Origin: Liolophura sinensis
Lineage: Eukaryota > Mollusca > Polyplacophora > Chitonida > Chitonidae
Length of the DNA: 64,000 bases
Assembly: GCF_032854445.1 (NCBI RefSeq)
Contig: NC_088295.1
Coordinates: 48,657,385 to 48,721,384, forward strand
Reading direction: 5' to 3'
The notes beneath the pieces were generated by a model. The model worked only from the letters and a program-made list of their open reading frames with translations. It had not been told where the DNA came from and searched no databases. A program made the translations under genes and the position numbers. Below, piece after piece: positions 23,969 to 35,937 of the stretch. The first letter of the stretch is position 1, and each line of letters opens with the position of its first letter.

Positions 23969-24678
23969 CTGCAAGCGCCAGAGGGTAAATCGAGTTTACA
24001 CACGTAAACCTTTAGGTTTTAGCCGTAACGTATAGTACAAAGAGTTGAATAAATCAACTGTTATTGGAGGGCATGTGCGGGACATTTGCCGCCTAATGAT
24101 GTCGGTTCCAAGCTTTGTAAAAACACGCCATTCTGATGGTCTTATGCTGTACTCGGTGCTTGTGAACTACTTCTTTGCTTTGTGATGATATCTATAAAGA
24201 AACTTTGAAGACCTATCACAAAAGAAGTACGCCGCTTAGACCGACTTCTGTAAAACACGTGAAAAGATTATAACTGTATAATCCACATACCTCCGACTCC
24301 TTCGGCGTTCTTTAGCCAACGAAAAAGCCAAAATGGCCCATTTAGCCCCTGTACTGTAGATGTTTTGTATGGCGTAGTACCTGCTATCGGAGATGTAGGG
24401 CCTATATTTCATCACGCAGGTGTTTGACCCAAATTCCTCGAATTGGGACTGTATGTTAAGTATACGTTCGACGACGCTTGAGAAGGATTACTTTATACAG
24501 TATGAGGCGTAATAATATACCATATTCTATTACCCTTTGATTCCTTTTTATTACATACAACGCACTACTTGGCTCTATGCGAAGTGCACATTATCCTGGT
24601 CGTTAGATACCCCCTATCACGAGACAGAAGCCTTTGACTTCTGGACGGGTCTATTGTAGTTCTATGGGTGGATAGAGG

Positions 24679-25179
24679 TTGTTGTTTACATTGAATAAAG
24701 CAGACGACAAATATAAACAAAGAAACAAAATGGCTATTTTTTCTGTCGGAGCGAACGTTTATTTTAAAGAAGAAAACTATCAGGTTACAGATAATTTAAA
24801 GCCCATAGGGACGTTTGAATGCTACACAGTAAGAGTTAATAATGGTTTCACGAAAATTTTTTTTTTTTACATAGGACCTGATAATTCTTCCTCCGGGTCT
24901 TTCTTTCAGCGGCCTCTCCTAAACGTCCCAGTTGACCACAAACCATGGTATGGCAATCAACCAATGGGTCTCAAAAAGTTCGGATCCATGATGTCTGATA
25001 TTTCCCGCCCTGCAAAACTTAGCCGCCGGTACACGAATCATTGCGTCTGGGTTATGACAGCCACAGTTCTTACTGATGCCGGGGTTTCTGTTATGGACGT
25101 TATGTCTCTGACAGGCCACCGCAATGAATCCAGTGTACGGAGTTATGTCACCAAAAAGGTCCGTTTCAAAACGCCGTGA
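24679..25179 (+). pseudogene. Crypton/DUF3504-like tyrosine-recombinase fragment
   Basis: The ORF has 166 codons with an in-frame ATG at 24730. The C-terminal half (about residues 78-160) has the hallmarks of the Crypton-derived recombinase domain also found in ZMYM and related proteins: PWYGNQPMGLKKFGSMM, SRRYTNHC, and MSLTGHRNESSVRSYV with the nucleophile Tyr156. In family members the HxLR motif supplies a catalytic arginine; here H121 is followed by C-V-W, so Trp replaces that Arg. The N-terminal 70 residues are not recognised, and a T-run at 24860-24871 may hide a frameshift. A pyrimidine-rich tract ending in cag lies just before RPLLN and could be a splice acceptor. Likely an inactive transposon remnant, or possibly a domesticated exon. 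Confidence 0.7.
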
Positions 25180-26576
25180 AATCAGCATTATCCTGCATGC
25201 TTCATGCGTACGTGTTATCAGAAAATGTTAAAAGTGAAAATGCCGTTGAGTGAAAATACTTCCATGTTAATCACGCCACTCCCAGTGCAAATGCCCGACG
25301 CTAGCTGTCGACTATATTGTTACACGTAATAGTAGCAATACCATCCAAATGGCAAAATCCCAGTTTTCAGTCATGCCTCAAAGTTTTGGAGGGCTGTTCA
25401 ACAATGCAACAATAAATAACAGCAGAGTTCACATCAGCTTCACATCCTCTGGATAGCGGACTGGCTGCAGATCGCCATTTTCAATTCCCAATCCTTGTTT
25501 GATGTTTATCCGAGTTAATAAACCCTTTTTTTTTTTATCCACAATGTTCAGTCCGTTTACTCATGTTTTCTCTCCGCGAACGCTATGTCTGACTGCCGCC
25601 AATATATTGCCGTTGACCCAGATCTTCAAATTTGGTACATCATGTGACGTTTATGCATGAGTGCGACCTGTATATTTTACGTAACTGGTACGGCGCACTG
25701 AGTGAAATATGTGCACGGGGTTGGTTTAATGTACTATAACTTTGTACAGATTGCGTCATTACAAATTTAAATTGTGATCCATCCATTGTATTTCACAATA
25801 CAATAAACGCAAATCATATTTATGTTCATGATACCTTCAACATATAAATTATAATATATTTATTTGCTTACTTATAATAAGCATAAACACATATCTATGA
25901 TGTTGTTATTGTTTTGTTATTTATCAACATATGTTGAGAAAGAAATATTAAATTGAAAATGTGAACTGAAGTGTTCCATTATTTCAACATTCGTCACCCA
26001 ATGTTAAGAATTTGATACAGAATACAACACGACCGCAAAGCATTTACACAAGTAAACCAAATAAATTTCAGTATCAAACTACTGTTAACCTAATTTTGTG
26101 TTTGAATTATTTATTTTTCGTAGGTAATTCAAACTTCAATTACGTTTAAACAGTTGAGCTCCCCACTTTTGTTGTCGTTTTGCTGATGCCAGAGGTTTCC
26201 AGCTCCTTTAGCTCTGTCAGACAGAGTTTGGGAAAACTTTTGATCTGCCCGAACTCTCCCTTCCAGCAACGAGCGACCTCCCCGGCTCACTATCAGTGTG
26301 GTCGCTCTTGGACACCGTGCCTTTCTCACCGAAGCCTACCCTGATAACAGCGTCTTAGCTGAAATATGAAAGCAACACTGCAGATGTGTTATTTTATAGT
26401 GCTTTATTTTATAGTCGGAATTGTTTTCGAGAAACAAACGTATTCTTTTTACTATTCTATCCTAGTCGTGAAGCACGTCCGTAATATTTAGCATGGCTTT
26501 TTCACACCCCCTGTAAAACACATTATGGTTTCGTCGAGAATTAGGTCACGCCCCTGTAGAACGTTCGGTTGGACGA

Positions 26577-26933
26577 GTGAGTGAGTGAGTGCTTGGGGTT
26601 TAACGTCGTACTTAACAATTTTTCAGTCATATGACGACGAAGGAATCATTAGGGTGCATGTACGTGTAATGTGCCTCCTTGTTGCAGGAAGGATTTCCAC
26701 CGCTTTTTTATTTAGTGCTGCTTCACTGAGACGACTTACCGAAGGCAAGTAAATTGCCCCGCCCGAGCCATTATACTGATAAGGGTCGTTGCACTATCCC
26801 CTTCACGCTGAACGCCAAGCGAGGAAGTTACAACTTCCTCTTTTAAAGTCTTAGGTGTGACTCGATCAAGGATTGATCCTGGATCTACCGGTCCCGAAGC
26901 GGACGCTCTACCAACTGTGCTATCCGGGCCGGT
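26577..26933 (-). mobile_element. tRNA-derived SINE family 2, full-length
   Basis: Complete element. On the minus strand the head has a box A-like region (GATAGCACAGTTGGTAGAGC) and a box B-like GGATCAATCC, followed by the body and a GTGAGTGAG-type terminal repeat at the left. An exact 11-bp duplication, CGGTTGGACGA, flanks it at 26566-26576 and 26934-26944, indicating recent retroposition. Confidence 0.93.
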
Positions 26934-27209
26934 CGGTTGGACGAAAACAACGTGTCAGGGAAAGTGGGGGCGTTTTTGCTCTTAATCTATACCGCAATGG
27001 CGTTTTTGTTGTAATTACGAAAACATTTTGCTTCTACCAAGGTAATAGAATAGAAATAATGTTGGCGTCAGGGTGGTCTAACGGTAGTTTTACATAAAAT
27101 CGATGTGGAAGAGTTTACAAATTTTAGGTCGAAGGCGACATATATCAGTCCATAGACCTTACTTAATATCTTAATTATAGTGCACGCCTATAGTGCGTGA
27201 GGAACTTAC

Positions 27210-27309
27210 TACATTAAGGGGTGTGTGCAGGTCAAAATCTGACACGTTAATATCCGCCCCCGCTTCACACCAGGCCTCTAATAATGGCATGTCCTCCATC
27301 GACGCAGCG
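27210..27309 (-). CDS. ASPG: ASPG-like exon: ankyrin repeat
   Basis: Acceptor ttgttgccag and donor gtaagttcc. One base completes a Cys codon begun in the preceding exon, then 33 codons follow, including EAWCEAGADINVSDFDLHTP, a typical ankyrin hairpin. Phase is compatible on both sides. The 47-bp minisatellite begins about 35 bp upstream of the acceptor. Confidence 0.9.
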
Positions 27310-27344
27310 CTGGCAACAAAAGAATGAATGAATTAATGTTTTTT

Positions 27345-28605
27345 TATTTTATTATACACGCGAGGTTAACCTTTGCATAAAACTGAGCAGAGCTCTGTTT
27401 GCGCACATGTTGTTTGCGCTTGTATGAAAATAGGCAAAGCTCGGTCCATATACACATGAGGTTTACCCTTGTATGAAACTGGGCATAGCTCGATTCGTTC
27501 ACGCGAAGCCTACGTTTGTATGAAACTCGGCATAACTTGGTTTGCACACGTGATGTTTACGCTTGTATGAAACTGGACAGAGCTCAGTCTGTACACGAGG
27601 ATTACACTGGTATGAAAATGGGCATAGATCAGTCCATACACGCGAGGTTTACCTTGTGTAAAACTGGACATAGATCAGTCCACAGACGTGAGGTTTACCC
27701 TTGAGTAAAACTGGGCATAGATCAGTCCATACACGTGAGGTTTACCCTTGTGTAAAACTGGGCATAGATCAGTCCATACACGTGAGGTTTACCCTTGTGT
27801 AAAACTGGGCATAGATCAGTCCATACACGTGAGGTTTACCCTTGTGTAAAACTGGGCATAGATCAGTCCATACACGTGAGGTTTACCCTTGAGTAAAACT
27901 GGGCATAGATCAGTCCATACACGTGAGGTTTACCCTTGTGTAAAACTGGATATAGATCAGTCCATACACGCGAGGTTTACCCTTGTGTAAAACTGGGCAT
28001 AGATCAGTCCATAGACGTGAGGATTACGCTTGTATAAAACCGGACAGAGCTCGGTCCGTCCACGTGAGGTATACGCTTGTATAAAACCGGAGAGAGCTCG
28101 GTCTGTCCACGTGAGGTATACGCTTGTATAAAACCCGACAGAGCTTGGTCCATACACGTGAGCTTTACGCTTGTATAAAATAAGACAGAGCTCGGTCCGT
28201 ACAAGTGAGCTTTACGCTTGTATTAAACTGGACAGAGCTCGACCCATACACGTGAACTTTACGCCTGTATAAAAACGGACAGAGCTTGGTCCATACACAT
28301 GAGGTTTCCGCTTGTATAAACAGGACAGATCTCAGTCCGTACACACGTGCGGTTTACACTGGTATGAAACTGGGCATAGTTCAGTCCATACACGTGAGGT
28401 TTACCCTTGCATGAAACTGGGCAGAGCTCAGCCCATACACGTGAGGTTTGCCGTTGTATGAACTGGACATAGCTCGGTCCGTATACATGTGATTTACTCT
28501 TGTATAAAACAGGACCGAGCTTGGTTCTTGCACGTGAGCTTTACGCTTGTATAAAACCGGACAGAGCTTGGTCCATGCACCTGTATGAAACTGGATACAC
28601 GGAGG
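27345..28605. repeat. 47-bp minisatellite, about 26 units
   Basis: Unit of the type gaggtttacccttgtgtaaa...cagtccatacacgt. The central units are nearly identical and the outer ones diverged. It fills most of an intron of the ASPG-like gene. ORFs across it are by-products of the periodic sequence. Confidence 0.95.
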
Positions 28606-28727
28606 ATTCGAACCCAACTTTTTTTGTCTCTTTTTTTTGTATGTTTTTTTTTTATTTTTTTTTTCATCGATTTTTTTCTGTAATAATACATATACGTCTT
28701 GTCGCTGGTTGAAAATATAGGACATAC

Positions 28728-28975
28728 CAACAAAGTTCCATGGCTAGTTTAGTGAGCGGAATTGATACTTTCGCTCCAGCCTTTACCAACAAACGTATCA
28801 CTTCCAAAAGCTTCCCACGGATGGCGTCTATCAGGGGTGTTTTCCCCTCGCCGTCCTTCGCGTGGACAGACGCTCCGTTCTTAAGGAAGTACTGGACAAT
28901 GTTCAAATGGCCCTCAGAGGCGGTGACGTGAAGACCTGTTCGTTTGTTATAGTCTGGAACAGATATATCAATTCC
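28728..28975 (-). CDS. ASPG: ASPG-like exon: two ankyrin repeats
   Basis: Acceptor ctacattttcag and donor gtatgtcc. The exon has 82 codons plus two bases. It contains two ankyrin units (TGLHVTASEGHLNIVQYFLK and GKTPLIDAIRGKLLEVIRLL) with the expected G-A-x-V/D turns. It is intact. Confidence 0.92.
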
Positions 28976-29286
28976 CTGAAAATGTAGAAAAACAAAGATA
29001 CCTTACATTTATATAATATGAAGGAATAAAACAACTCATAAATTAACTGGTGGAACTCCAGTGTGTCATATTCAGTTAGTTTACAAAACATGTTTGCATG
29101 TTTATCAACTTTTTACACTCACAGTCATGCACACTGGACTATTTGTGCTTTAATATCCAATATATCCACGATATTACCAAATTTTAACATGTTAGTGAAT
29201 GGAAAATTATAGTTGTGGACTGTGGCCTCCTCACTGAGCAGTGGCCAGCCACACTGGACACGCATGGTATAGGGGAGGCAACTCAC

Positions 29287-29382
29287 GCTATTCAGGAACT
29301 TTTCCAGCGCCTTTAGGTCACCACTGTGAGCAGCAGCACACATCAGTGTTGGGAAAATAGCATCCCGAACCTGGACGATTTC
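29287..29382 (-). CDS. ASPG: ASPG-like exon: first ankyrin helix pair
   Basis: Acceptor ttaattcggcag and donor gtgagttgc. It has exactly 32 codons in phase 0. It encodes PTLMCAAAHSGDLKALEKFL, which matches the start of the ASPG ankyrin region (ACAAAHAGD in the vertebrate protein). Confidence 0.88.
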
Positions 29383-29613
29383 CTGCCGAATTAAAACGTT
29401 GTTTTTGAACTTATACCGACCACGAGACACCACTTTTCTAGACAAGTCAGATGATGTGAAGTTGTCCTTCGCAACATGAATATAGGACTCGTACAGGGGA
29501 ACGTCGAGGAAGTGAGGCGGCCACATGCCCATCCCAAATCCACATCAGTTGGCCGCAGTTTATTCAGGTTATCAAATATACTGGACAAGTTTTGTATCAT
29601 ATATAATTTTAGG

Positions 29614-29680
<67 letters not shown>
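29614..29680. repeat. (AT)n microsatellite
   Basis: About 33 uninterrupted TA dinucleotides. Lies in an ASPG intron. Confidence 0.97.
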
Positions 29681-29682
<2 letters not shown>

Positions 29683-29816
29683 TTCGCGGTCATCAATCAA
29701 ATTATGCGTTAAGAAGGGAATTACAAAATCATGAAAATAAGACTTTCCGTGAAAAGTTTTGTATCCTTTTTGTTTTAAAATTCAAAATTTGATAAATCTG
29801 TCTTTAGCCGCTGTGG

Positions 29817-30126
29817 CCGAGGTGGTTAGCGTGCCAGTTTGGCCAGTTCAAGTCGAGCTCCTGAGGTAGGTTTTAAGCAACCTGCGAATGGTCATGGGTT
29901 CCCAGACTTCCACTGGTAGTATAGCATCCCAAACCCCACTACTATTATGCTATTATTTTATTACTGGGACTGGTGGGGAAAATAGAATCATCTCTACGGC
30001 GTTGCCGTTATATGCACACATGCTCATCTGCAGCCACTTTTACATCATTTGTGTAAGACCTGAACCTAAGTAACGTAAGTGGCCAGGTCTGCCAGCAACC
30101 TGTGGATGGTTGGCAGAGAAGGGAGA
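29817..30126 (+). mobile_element. tRNA-derived SINE in the opposite orientation to most others
   Basis: It starts with a tRNA-like head on the plus strand (GCCGCTGTGGCCGAGGTGGT, then agttcaagtcgagctcc, a box B-like element). Body segments include caacctgcgaatggtcatgg and tggccaggtctgccagcaac, which are inverse relatives of family 1 body motifs. Confidence 0.72.
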
Positions 30127-30510
30127 CAATTCATCGATGTTATAAACGTTACATTTGATGTGTTCTTATAAATTCACGCCGAACAATGTTAACCTGTGAC
30201 TGATCGGGGCAAAACAACATTTCTCGCCCCTATCCGTGCACAAGACATCTGCATTTACTTCTACATGTCCGTGTGTTACCTAAACCACAATATATTAGCT
30301 ATTCTAACAAACTTAAAACCATCCTCACGAAAGTGAAGCAATTGTCATAAGCGACCTCTCCGTGGAAATATGGTTACTATTTTATTTGAAATGAACCTGC
30401 CTTTTTTCTCCTTTACACCAGAATACTGTCAGTTGAAAGTATGCATTCAAAGGCGTTCCTGTTGGTAACCCCGACATGTATAGGTATGGCTGTCAACTTA
30501 CACGTACCAA

Positions 30511-31339
30511 ACACATTTTCTTTGTGGCATTCACGGTTTATGAAAAACACTCCACGAGACTGATGTTGTTTTCTGGTTGCCAAGAAAATGACTTTTGCGT
30601 GGTCCGTATCTCATACCAACATTACCACACTTAAAACATGTGGCCAAAGCATGTCTCACCAAAGTGAGGCGGTGAAATTTGTGGCCCAAGTAGCCACACT
30701 GGAGGGCAACATTCCGAATAAAGCGCTTTCCTTTCAGATTTCTAGCATGAGTTAAGGTGTTACATAGTTCGGCGTGAATGTAAACACACGAGACATAAGA
30801 TATACGAACTGGGTGAATTACCGCCCTTCTTTACTTGTGTGCCTTTCGATCATAGCGTTTAAAAAGGCTTCCATATTTTCATAACCTGACTAATTACACT
30901 GAGGATATGAGTCAGTGAATTTGTGTTTCCTCTCAAAGTACATAATGGTGTCAGAAATCTGAGAAGAAAGCGCTTTATTCGGAAAGTGGCCAACCAGTGT
31001 GGCCACCCGGGCCACAAATGTCACCGACTCACTTTGATTTATTTGATTATTTGATTGGTGTTTTACGCCGCTCTCAAGAATATTTCACTTATACGACGTC
31101 GGCCAGCATTATGGGATTATTATGGGAGGAAACTGGGCAGGGCCCGGAGGAAACCCACGACCATCTGCAGGTTGCTGAGAGACCTTCCCACTTACGGCCG
31201 AAGAAGAAGCCAGCATGAGCCGGACTTAAACTCCAGGCATGCTTTCGGCACATGAAGTGCGGTAATGTTGGTATGAGATATACCGACATCAGTCTCGTGA
31301 AATGTTTACCATAAACTGTGAATGCCACGAAGAAAATTT
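30511..31339. mobile_element. Long inverted-repeat (foldback) element split by a SINE
   Basis: The left arm 30511-30741 is the inverse of 30955-31036 plus 31237-31339. Matches include tctcataccaacattacc against ggtaatgttggtatgaga, and ttccgaataaagcgctttc against gaaagcgctttattcgga. Total arm length is about 185-230 bp around a 213-bp centre. Its right arm is interrupted by SINE 31037-31236. No transposase ORF is visible. Confidence 0.82.
31037..31236 (-). mobile_element. SINE family 1, 5'-truncated, nested in the foldback element
   Basis: Tail, body and the start of the head are present; it is truncated after gccggacttaaactcc. It interrupts the right arm of the foldback element, so it inserted after that element. 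Confidence 0.85.
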
Positions 31340-32037
31340 GTTGCAAGATTTTTATTATGATGCATGTAAGTTGAATGGATACTTTCCACTGACAATTTTC
31401 TGATGAGTGAAAGAAAAAAAAAAACGTTCAGTTCAAATAAGATAGTTACTATATTTCCCCAAGGAAGGTCGCAAATGACATTCACTTCACTTTGTTGAAG
31501 GTGGTTTCAAGTAAGATAAGAGAAGATAACGCATTATGGTTGAGGTTATACACAGTTGTGTTATACACAAGTGATGAATTGCGCTGATGTTTGATACTTA
31601 TGAGTATTATAGTATCTACATGTAGGTAATATAGTGTGACCTTATTGATTGTTCGGTGTTAATATTTAAGTTCGCTTTGAACACAATATTTCAGACATAT
31701 TATGACAGCATATCCAGGTACAGGCAACTCAGAATGCTGGCGTACATACAATGATGTCTGCATGAAACATTATGTCGAAGACACCTGCAGACATGACATC
31801 CCACCTGATCAGAATTTACCAACACCAAACCTCCTACAGCCGATAACCATTCTAATTCTGAGTCATAAAACGTGAAGCCAAATGTAACATTTTGCAATGT
31901 CTTTGAATGGTGACCAGCGTCGAGCTCAACGCTGTATTACCTCCCGAGGACGAGGAGAACAATTATGTACCACCATGGCGGTAAAATATTTCAAGATACA
32001 TATATCTTCCCTGTTATCCGGAACCATGCATCCATTT

Positions 32038-32305
32038 GATTTTATTTATTTATTTGATTTGTGTTTTACGTTGTACTCAAGATTATTTCACTTATACGAC
32101 GGCGGCCAGCATTATGGTGGGAGGAAACCGGGCAGCGCCCCGGAGGAACCCAGGACCATCCGCAGGTTGCTGGAGACCTTCCCGCGTGCACCCGGAGAGG
32201 AAGCCAGCATGATCCGGACTTGAACTCACAGCGACCGCATTGGTGAGAGGCTTCTGGGTCATCACGCTGCGCTAGCGCGCTAACCAATTGAGCCATGGGG
32301 GACCC
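32038..32305 (-). mobile_element. SINE family 1, full-length
   Basis: Complete tail, body and tRNA-like head (minus-strand TGGCTCAATTGGTTAGCGCG). An imperfect flanking repeat (gcatccatt versus gcaaccatt) is plausible as a target-site duplication. Confidence 0.87.
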
Positions 32306-33254
32306 TGCAACCATTAGAGGCACAGTCATTATTTATATATAAATATTGCTTCATCCCTAGGAAAGTTACATGGTGATAAAATAAATTCCTGAAAGAAATA
32401 CTCACGACGGCTATAGAATGAAATGTGGCGTTTGGTTAAGATTTATGCAAATCACGGTATTTGCTCTTTTTGTAGAAATGGGCACCCCTGCTGAGATAAT
32501 TCTTTGTGTCCAAACGAGTCTATATATACAAAATATGGTGCTTTATTTTAACTCAATCACAATCTCGACCAGCAGCCACCGGACTACAACGTTAGTTGTT
32601 TAATTTGTAATAACACAGGCATATTTCAGTGGAAATATTCGAATATACACGTTGGCCTTCAAATGTCTCATGTAGGCCTATAGCTATAATATACAATGGG
32701 TAATCTGCCTCACGTTATTGTTATGTGGCACGGTTTTAACTCGGGATGCTGGAAAATGAGGAAAAAGTGCTTACAGAGCGAAGGAAAGTATAAATGTGTC
32801 CTTAACTTTAGTGCATATCTCTTGAGAGTTGAGTTGAGTTCACACAAGATAAATTTATGCGTGTTCGGCATTTGTATCACTGTGAGGAGTTTAATAGATC
32901 ACCACTATCACCGAGGGTCAAGAGTAGTTTACCTAAAACATTATAGGAGTGTTTCGGTGTGGATATGCGACAGTTTATTTCCGTGCCTTTGTTCTTTAGT
33001 CAGGCCCTTTTTTCGAGACGTAGTACTTATCTATCTAATAAACATGGAAAGGAAAAAAAAATAATCCTGTTTCTTTATTGCCTCTGGTAGTGTTGAACAG
33101 ACATGTACGTGCACGTATGCAGGTCTACACACTAAGACTAGCACAGCAATTCTGAGCCGCCAAAGCATATTTCATCAACAAATATTTATCTTTCATCTAC
33201 AGTTAATGATGTTAGTTCTGAACTTTTAAAATATTCTTACTTATACCCATTTCT

Positions 33255-33525
33255 GGTCAGTCGGCTGACAAAGATCTTTATGGTAGACTCCGCTGGTGAG
33301 TTGGCGATATGTGGCCAATTTTTATGTGGCTTTAGGATGGGCATGTAGCCGCCTCTCGTCCTCGGGGTTCTTCTGTCCCATAGGACTTGATAGGAATGAA
33401 TACCTGTCTACATGGTAATCAGCAAATTTATGTCTAGGTCGTGAAATTACAATGTGTGCCCATTGTCGGTTTTGAACCCGCGCAACTTGCTGTCTTGTGG
33501 TTATAGGAGTTGTGCACTGGCTTAA
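33255..33525 (-). mobile_element. Probable tRNA-derived SINE, another family
   Basis: The body contains ggctttaggatgggcatgta and ctctcgtcctcggggttctt. On the minus strand a box B-like element (inverse of cggttttgaacccgcgcaac) precedes it. Boundaries are uncertain. Confidence 0.5.
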
Positions 33526-33760
33526 GGACAAAACGCAGTGGAAAGGTGTACTTTTTGTCCGTATCTAAATATTCAGAATATAGTGCTAAATCGCATAGAT
33601 TTCAGCTTACTAAGAGAAATTAAGGCGCCAAGAAAACGAAATACATAATGTTCACCACAATACACTCAAGAAAATTTGTATTGGGAATAGTTAACACTAT
33701 GTATCTTGAATCTAAAACATTAAAGCTTATGACGAAGTTAGCAAGACTATTACTCGATCT

Positions 33761-33926
33761 GTGAACTCCTGAGTTTCGAGGGCTCGCCTGTGATGTGCCT
33801 AAACTCACGAGTTTCCAGTACTCCCTGCGATGTGCTTGAACTCCTGAGTTTCCAGAACTCATTAGTGGTGTGTACCTCTCGAGTTTTCAGGACTCACCTG
33901 TGATGTGCTTAAACTCATGGATTTGG
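33761..33926. repeat. ASPG: 37-bp tandem repeat that includes a splice donor
   Basis: About four units of 35-38 bp. The rightmost unit contains the last codons and the donor of the ASPG exon at 33898. The others carry degraded versions of the same junction (minus-strand GCACATCACAGGCGAG and GCACATCGCAGGGAG, against the real GCACATCACAGGTGAG). Confidence 0.82.
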
Positions 33927-34011
33927 CCAAACTTCGAAGCAGATGAATATCTTTGAGGGACACTTCAGAGCGAATCACTTTCATCTCCCCTCGTAGACTT
34001 TTCTTCATTTT
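33898..34011 (-). CDS. ASPG: ASPG-like exon: linker after the asparaginase domain
   Basis: Acceptor actattccttag and donor gtgagtcct. It has exactly 38 codons in phase 0. KSLRGEMKVI corresponds to the LRGEM motif at the end of the catalytic part of ASPG. Its donor lies in the tandem array 33761-33926. Confidence 0.88.
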
Positions 34012-34279
34012 CTAAGGAATAGTAAACGGACTGAGAACTGATTGATCATTTTACAAGAGGATCACTGTCCCATTACTTCTAGCTAATGGTTATCACCAAA
34101 ATAATATATACACTTCAAGACGGAATATACACAGTGTGTTCGTTTACAAGAAGTCATCTTGTCTGTCACGATGAAACAACGATGAAACAACGTTTGTTTC
34201 GAAAGTGGAAGCTAGTCTTGGGTTTTAAACATTTTGAACAATTGGAGATCAAAGAGAGTTGTGCTTTTTTTGACCCACC

Positions 34280-34538
34280 TAGTATATTTATTTATTTGAT
34301 TTGATTGGTGTTTTACAACGCACTCAAGAATATTTCACTTATACGGCGGCGGCCACATTATGGCAGTGGAAGGAAACCGGGCAGAGCCCAAGGGAAACCC
34401 ACGACCATCCGCACGTTGCTGGCAGACCTTCCACGTACGGCTGGAGAGAAAGCCAGCATGAGCTGGACTTAAACTCACAGTGATCGCATTGATGGGAGGC
34501 TCCTGGGACATTGCGCCGTGCTGGCGTGCTCGGTCACG
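34280..34538 (-). mobile_element. SINE family 1, near full-length
   Basis: Tail, body and head are present. It is flanked by GACCCACC at 34272-34279 and 34539-34546, consistent with a short target-site duplication. Confidence 0.84.
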
Positions 34539-34738
34539 GACCCACCCACCCCTCCCCATCAATATATACAATAATGTCTATGGTACTCTGCTGTAGTTTT
34601 AAGAATTCAATCCATCGCTTTTATACTCCGTCAGGGGAGAGACTTGACTCGGGCACAACTTTTTGTTCTTACAAGCACACTGATGGTGAAAAATTAAGTC
34701 AACAACATAAATTGCAGAGACTGATAGTTCCTACAGAC

Positions 34739-34852
34739 CTCTCGTTTCCTTTGCATGTCCCACTTGGATTTCCCTAAGACATAACTGAGCTTTGTCAGAG
34801 CTGCTTCTGCGGTCATGTCACTTCCTGGTATGACACCAGCATCGAGTAACGC
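34739..34852 (-). CDS. ASPG: ASPG-like exon: C-terminal part of the asparaginase domain
   Basis: Acceptor acatggtttccag and donor gtctgtagg (a weaker donor). It has exactly 38 codons. GVIPGSDMTAEAALTKLSYV matches the conserved [21 protein letters not shown] block of type I asparaginases. Confidence 0.93.
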
Positions 34853-35169
34853 CTGGAAACCATGTGTAGAAAACAAAATTTTAATCCAATGTAACAAATC
34901 GAAAGAAGAGCCCTCCGGATTAGCCTGACTATCGGTCCATTGCTTCAACATAATTCTAAACTTAGTATTATACGTCCTGAAAAAATGCAGAACTTTGAAC
35001 ACTATAATGCATGTACACGGTAAAATGATATTTATCCCCTGTGACTATCTGGCAGAATTCATACGGATCACATCATGACTGTCCCTGCCCCAAATGTACT
35101 GTGTACAGTGGGTTACGAAACAAGAACGCGCTAAACCCTGCAAACTCCTCACAGACCACCGTGTATACG

Positions 35170-35850
35170 CCGGTTGCAAACTTCTTGCAGTGATGCATAT
35201 TTCCTACCCGTCACATTAGGAAAGCACATAGTGGAAGACAAGTTTTTGCCACTTCGTACTTTTGCCTCACTCTTACATACTTTTGTTTCACCCGTTGGTA
35301 CTTTCGACTTCTCCTATATGTCAATCATACAAAAGGGCGAGTTTCCACCAAATCTCGCACTTTTTACCTTTGCCGTCAACTTTTTGCTAAACAGCCAAAA
35401 GGCAAACCGGAAGATGAAATGTCAAAAGGGCGAGCTTTCACCAAGGTACTTTTGCCTTCGGCTTTTAACTCGTAGATCAACTTGTGGTTCGTTAGCGAAA
35501 GGCAAAATGTAAGAGGTTTAATACAATGTCGTCTTTCCGACCTGTAATCTTTCGGTCAGTCATGCTTACTGTGAGTTAAAATCGAAAAACAAAAGGGTAA
35601 AAATGGAAATTTTCGCACTTGTTCGCACTTTCTTGTTCACGTCCGTTCGTTTGTTTTATATTCAGGAAAAGTACAAAGTACAAAAGGGCGAAACAACAGC
35701 ACAAACGGACAAGGTGGAAATACACAAGGGCGAGGTGGTTGAACGTCGTATTTTCGCTCCGTGCTTTCGTCCTTTCGCTTAGAGTTTTTGTACCTTTGTT
35801 TCCACATTTTGTACGTATCCCTCTCACTTTCGACTTGTTCAATACTTAGG
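35170..35850. repeat. Degenerate repeat switching from pyrimidine- to purine-rich motifs
   Basis: Many variants of tacttttgcct and ttcgcactttt occur on the plus strand in some parts, and their complements (aaaagggcgaaa, aaggcaaaa) in others. The region is thus internally self-complementary. There is no fixed period and no coding signal, although ORFs of about 110 codons occur. Confidence 0.6.
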
Positions 35851-35937
35851 TAATGCTTACTGTATGTTTACAGTTTCTTTCCTTTTAAGCCGATAACCAA
35901 ATTAGCTGTATGGCAAAACGGATTGGCAAAGCCTTAC

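Noticed and set aside
27345-28605. CRISPR-like array appearance (regular 47-bp units)
   Set aside because: The units are contiguous without unique spacers, in a eukaryotic intron; it is a minisatellite.
32696-33064. Plus-strand ORF of 122 codons
   Set aside because: Composition is unremarkable, there is no motif, and it lies antisense in an ASPG intron. It is best treated as a chance ORF.
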